Source: Methylococcaceae bacterium (GTDB taxonomy: Bacteria > Pseudomonadota > Gammaproteobacteria > Methylococcales > Methylomonadaceae). From it: DNA of 5,798 nt. The notes under the pieces are model-generated. The model saw only the letters and a program-made list of their open reading frames with translations, ran no database searches and had not been told where the DNA came from. Location of the stretch: NCBI GenBank assembly GCA_013140465.1, contig JABFST010000288.1:1-5798 (forward strand), given 5' to 3'. The position numbers and the translations under genes were made by a program. Each line of letters starts with the position of its first letter. Position 1 is the first letter of the stretch. Below, in pieces: positions 3,582 to 5,798 of the stretch.

Positions 3582-5798
3582 ATGGGACGAATATTAACTA
3601 TGCTTGCCGCCACCGCAGTGACGATGATCTTAATTGTCGGCGGTGGCCTTTACGGCCTGTCCAGCGGAAAAACCGCTAAAATCCGCGAGGATTCCGCAAC
3701 CGCTGTTGCCAATGCTGCGGCCTTAACGCTGTCGCAACAAATCAGCTTGCTCAACAGAACCTTAAATAAAATGGCTCAAGACCCCGAAGTGGTGGTTGCC
3801 GTGACGACCGCTAACCCGGTGTTGCTCAGCAACGAGGCCGCCCGGCTGGAAAAATACTTTCCTGACGCGCTTAAAATCAGGCTGTTATTGCCGGGCGTCA
3901 ATGACTTGGACGAAAATAGCACGCCGCGTATGGGCTTTGCAGATCTGGACATGGTACGCGAGACTTTTGCCAACGAACAGCCGCCCGGCATCCAAGGTTA
4001 TGAAGGGACAGACCGGCATTTGGCGCTTACCGCACGCGTAATGCAGAACGACCGCGTGGTGGGCGTGCTGTTAGCCAGCCTTAATTATGATTTTTTTAGC
4101 AAAAGCCTACAGGCCGCCGCCGTTAAGAACGGTGTCATCGAATTGCGCCAAGGTGATTTGGTGCTGGGCCGTTCGGGACAACGCAATAATGACGGCAACG
4201 ACCCCTATATCCAAACCCGAGTGGTGGGCACTAGTTGGGATATTTACCACTACTATGCCGTCGGCAGTGATCTTGCCGATTTATCGCTTAATACCACCCT
4301 GATTATTGTCCCTGCCTTGCTGATGCTGTTGGCGGTGTTCTTTACCTATCGGCGTTTGTCTGACTTTTTGGCACAAGATTTAGAAACTGTGCTTAACGTC
4401 AGTAAAGACATGATGATACTGAAATCGCCCAGCAGTTATCCTGTCAACTTCAAGGAAGTGACCGCCATTATTACCGCGATGATGCGTTTTAAGCGCGCAT
4501 TGGACCAAGCCAATACCGAAGCCAGTGTGCGCAACAAAGGCGAGTTGGACCTTAGTTTTGACCAAGTGACCCATTACGAGTTTAATAACCCTAATGTTGA
4601 AGAGCATCAATTCAGCAATCTGACGGCCACATCGCCTGCCGAAATTTTGGCAGAAGCGCGTGCGTTACTGGATAACGGGCAAACAGACGCGCCAGATAAT
4701 CGACCGATGGACATGCTGCCCGCCACTACGCCTGCTTATGGCAGCACGGGCATTTACCGGCCCTGTGATATAGGCGGAATTGTCGGTGAAACCTTCAGCG
4801 TTGAAGACGTGCATAACATCGGGCGTGCTTTTGGCACGGCTGCTAAAAAACAAGGCTGCAAAGTGGTGGCGATGGGCAGGGATGGACGCTTATCCAGCCC
4901 CGCATTGGCGGACGCGTTAGCACAAGGCATACTCTCAACAGGGCTTAATGTCCTCAATATAGGCAAAGTGCCTACGCCCATGCTGTATTTTGTCGCGCAG
5001 CACACAGAGTGCCGCACCGGGATCATGATTACCGGCAGCCATAACCCACCCGATTATAATGGCCTTAAGTTGATTCTTAACGGCGACATGTTGATGGGTG
5101 ACAAAATCCAACAGCTGCAACAGTGCATAGCCGATCAGGATTACACGATTGCTGACGCGGGCAGGGTAGAAAACAATGATGGCTATACCCACGAATATAT
5201 CGGCACTATCGCCGACGACATCCATATTGCCCGCCCTATGCTGGTGGTCTTGGATTGTGGCAACGGTGTGGGGGGTGAACTGGGGCCACATTTGTTGCAA
5301 GCCTTGGGTTGTGAAGTGGTGGAGCTGTTTTGTGAAGTGGACGGCAGCTTCCCTAACCACTCTCCAGATCCCAGCAAGGCCGATAACCTTGCCGAGCTGA
5401 TTGCGTCAGTCAAGCATTACAAAGCCGATTTAGGCATTGCTTTTGATGGCGATGGCGACCGTTTGGGTGTGGTGGATTCTAACGGCTACATTATTAGTCC
5501 AGACCGGCTAATGATGTTGTTTGCCAAAGAAGTGCTGGGCAACCGTCCGGGTGCGGAAATCATTTATGACGTTAAATGCACGCGGCATTTGGCGGAGCAA
5601 ATCACCAAATACGGTGGTAGGCCGACGATGTGGAAAACAGGCAGTGCTTTTATGCGTGCCAAAATTAAGGAAACAGGCGCCGCCTTGGCGGGTGAAATGA
5701 GCGGGCATATTTTCTTTAATGAACGCTGGTTTGGCTTTGCCGATGCCTTGTACGCGGCGGCGCGGCTGATTGAAATAATGTCTAAAGACGTGCGTAGC
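3582..5798 (+). CDS. algC: Membrane-anchored phosphomannomutase/phosphoglucomutase, AlgC type (partial, C-terminus outside the window)
   Basis: This frame is open for 739 codons to the right edge. AlgC-type enzymes convert mannose-6-P to mannose-1-P and glucose-6-P to glucose-1-P, feeding exopolysaccharide and LPS synthesis. The ATG at 3582 has GAAGG (3571-3575) six bases upstream and lies 26 bases after dut, implying one operon. Residues 4-26 form a transmembrane helix. About 28-232 are periplasmic, ending in a Cache-like fold (VVGVLLASL, GTSWDIYYYA). A second helix spans 239-256, and a charged, disordered linker (259-385) follows. The catalytic part starts with IYRPCDIGG at 391-399, then the phosphoserine loop TGSHNPP (Ser486, Lys496), metal loop DGDGDR at 622-627 and sugar loop GEMSGH at 704-709. 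The phosphate-binding domain 4 is outside the window. Compared with P. aeruginosa AlgC, Arg20 is Gly398 and His308 is Ser688. Long forms with such an N-terminal extension are known in pseudomonads, as I recall. The membrane and sensor roles are inferred. Confidence 0.9.
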   Translation, partial: MGRILTMLAATAVTMILIVGGGLYGLSSGKTAKIREDSATAVANAAALTLSQQISLLNRTLNKMAQDPEVVVAVTTANPVLLSNEAARLEKYFPDALKIRLLLPGVNDLDENSTPRMGFADLDMVRETFANEQPPGIQGYEGTDRHLALTARVMQNDRVVGVLLASLNYDFFSKSLQAAAVKNGVIELRQGDLVLGRSGQRNNDGNDPYIQTRVVGTSWDIYHYYAVGSDLADLSLNTTLIIVPALLMLLAVFFTYRRLSDFLAQDLETVLNVSKDMMILKSPSSYPVNFKEVTAIITAMMRFKRALDQANTEASVRNKGELDLSFDQVTHYEFNNPNVEEHQFSNLTATSPAEILAEARALLDNGQTDAPDNRPMDMLPATTPAYGSTGIYRPCDIGGIVGETFSVEDVHNIGRAFGTAAKKQGCKVVAMGRDGRLSSPALADALAQGILSTGLNVLNIGKVPTPMLYFVAQHTECRTGIMITGSHNPPDYNGLKLILNGDMLMGDKIQQLQQCIADQDYTIADAGRVENNDGYTHEYIGTIADDIHIARPMLVVLDCGNGVGGELGPHLLQALGCEVVELFCEVDGSFPNHSPDPSKADNLAELIASVKHYKADLGIAFDGDGDRLGVVDSNGYIISPDRLMMLFAKEVLGNRPGAEIIYDVKCTRHLAEQITKYGGRPTMWKTGSAFMRAKIKETGAALAGEMSGHIFFNERWFGFADALYAAARLIEIMSKDVRS

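Noticed and set aside
4707..4709. Internal ATG that would give a short, soluble AlgC of the classical size.
   Set aside because: There is no Shine-Dalgarno sequence in front of it. The frame upstream is open and encodes convincing transmembrane helices, with a good ribosome site at 3571-3575.
4935..5360. Minus-strand frame of 141 codons inside the algC catalytic region.
   Set aside because: The plus-strand frame there carries all phosphomannomutase motifs; the antisense product is rich in His and Gln with no family features.

Overview
The window looks like core chromosome of a gammaproteobacterium. The proteins are closest in motif and order to E. coli and Pseudomonas genes. Base composition looks near 50% GC. 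The order combines an E. coli/Pseudomonas-type cluster (rsmI divergent from yraN-diaA-dolP) with the Pseudomonas-type pair dut-algC. A methylotrophic or sulfur-oxidising lineage such as Methylococcales is a guess only. No phage, insertion sequence, CRISPR, tRNA or rRNA gene was seen.

Left part (1-1462, minus strand): a compact three-gene operon, read right to left as yraN, diaA, dolP. YraN is a nuclease-fold protein of unknown role, DiaA is a SIS-domain regulator of DnaA at the origin, and DolP is a double-BON outer-membrane lipoprotein that runs off the left edge. The gaps are 12 and 19 bases. Divergent from it is rsmI (1581-2435, plus), the 16S rRNA C1402 2'-O-methyltransferase, with a consensus extended -10 promoter. 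The lpoA gene that sits between rsmI and yraN in E. coli and Pseudomonas is absent here.

Middle (2439-3096): rsmI converges, with a 3-base gap, on a small secreted DUF2782 protein carrying a calcium-type DxDxDG loop. Upstream of that gene lie its own well-formed promoter, a CCCTCTCCC/GGGAGAGGG palindromic intergenic repeat, a weak hairpin plus T-run, and the dut promoter. This 319-base stretch shows no credible gene.

Right part (3097-5798, plus): dut (dUTPase, start reassigned to 3097) and a long algC-type gene 26 bases downstream, very likely one operon. The algC product is not the short soluble enzyme. Two transmembrane helices enclose a periplasmic Cache-like sensor region, and a cytoplasmic linker joins this to the phosphomannomutase/phosphoglucomutase catalytic domain, which is cut by the right edge before its last subdomain.

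No wholly new system is evident. The best candidates for follow-up are the membrane-anchored, sensor-fused sugar-phosphate mutase, its two substituted active-site positions (the DIRG arginine to Gly and the domain-3 histidine to Ser), and the divergent dUTPase next to it.
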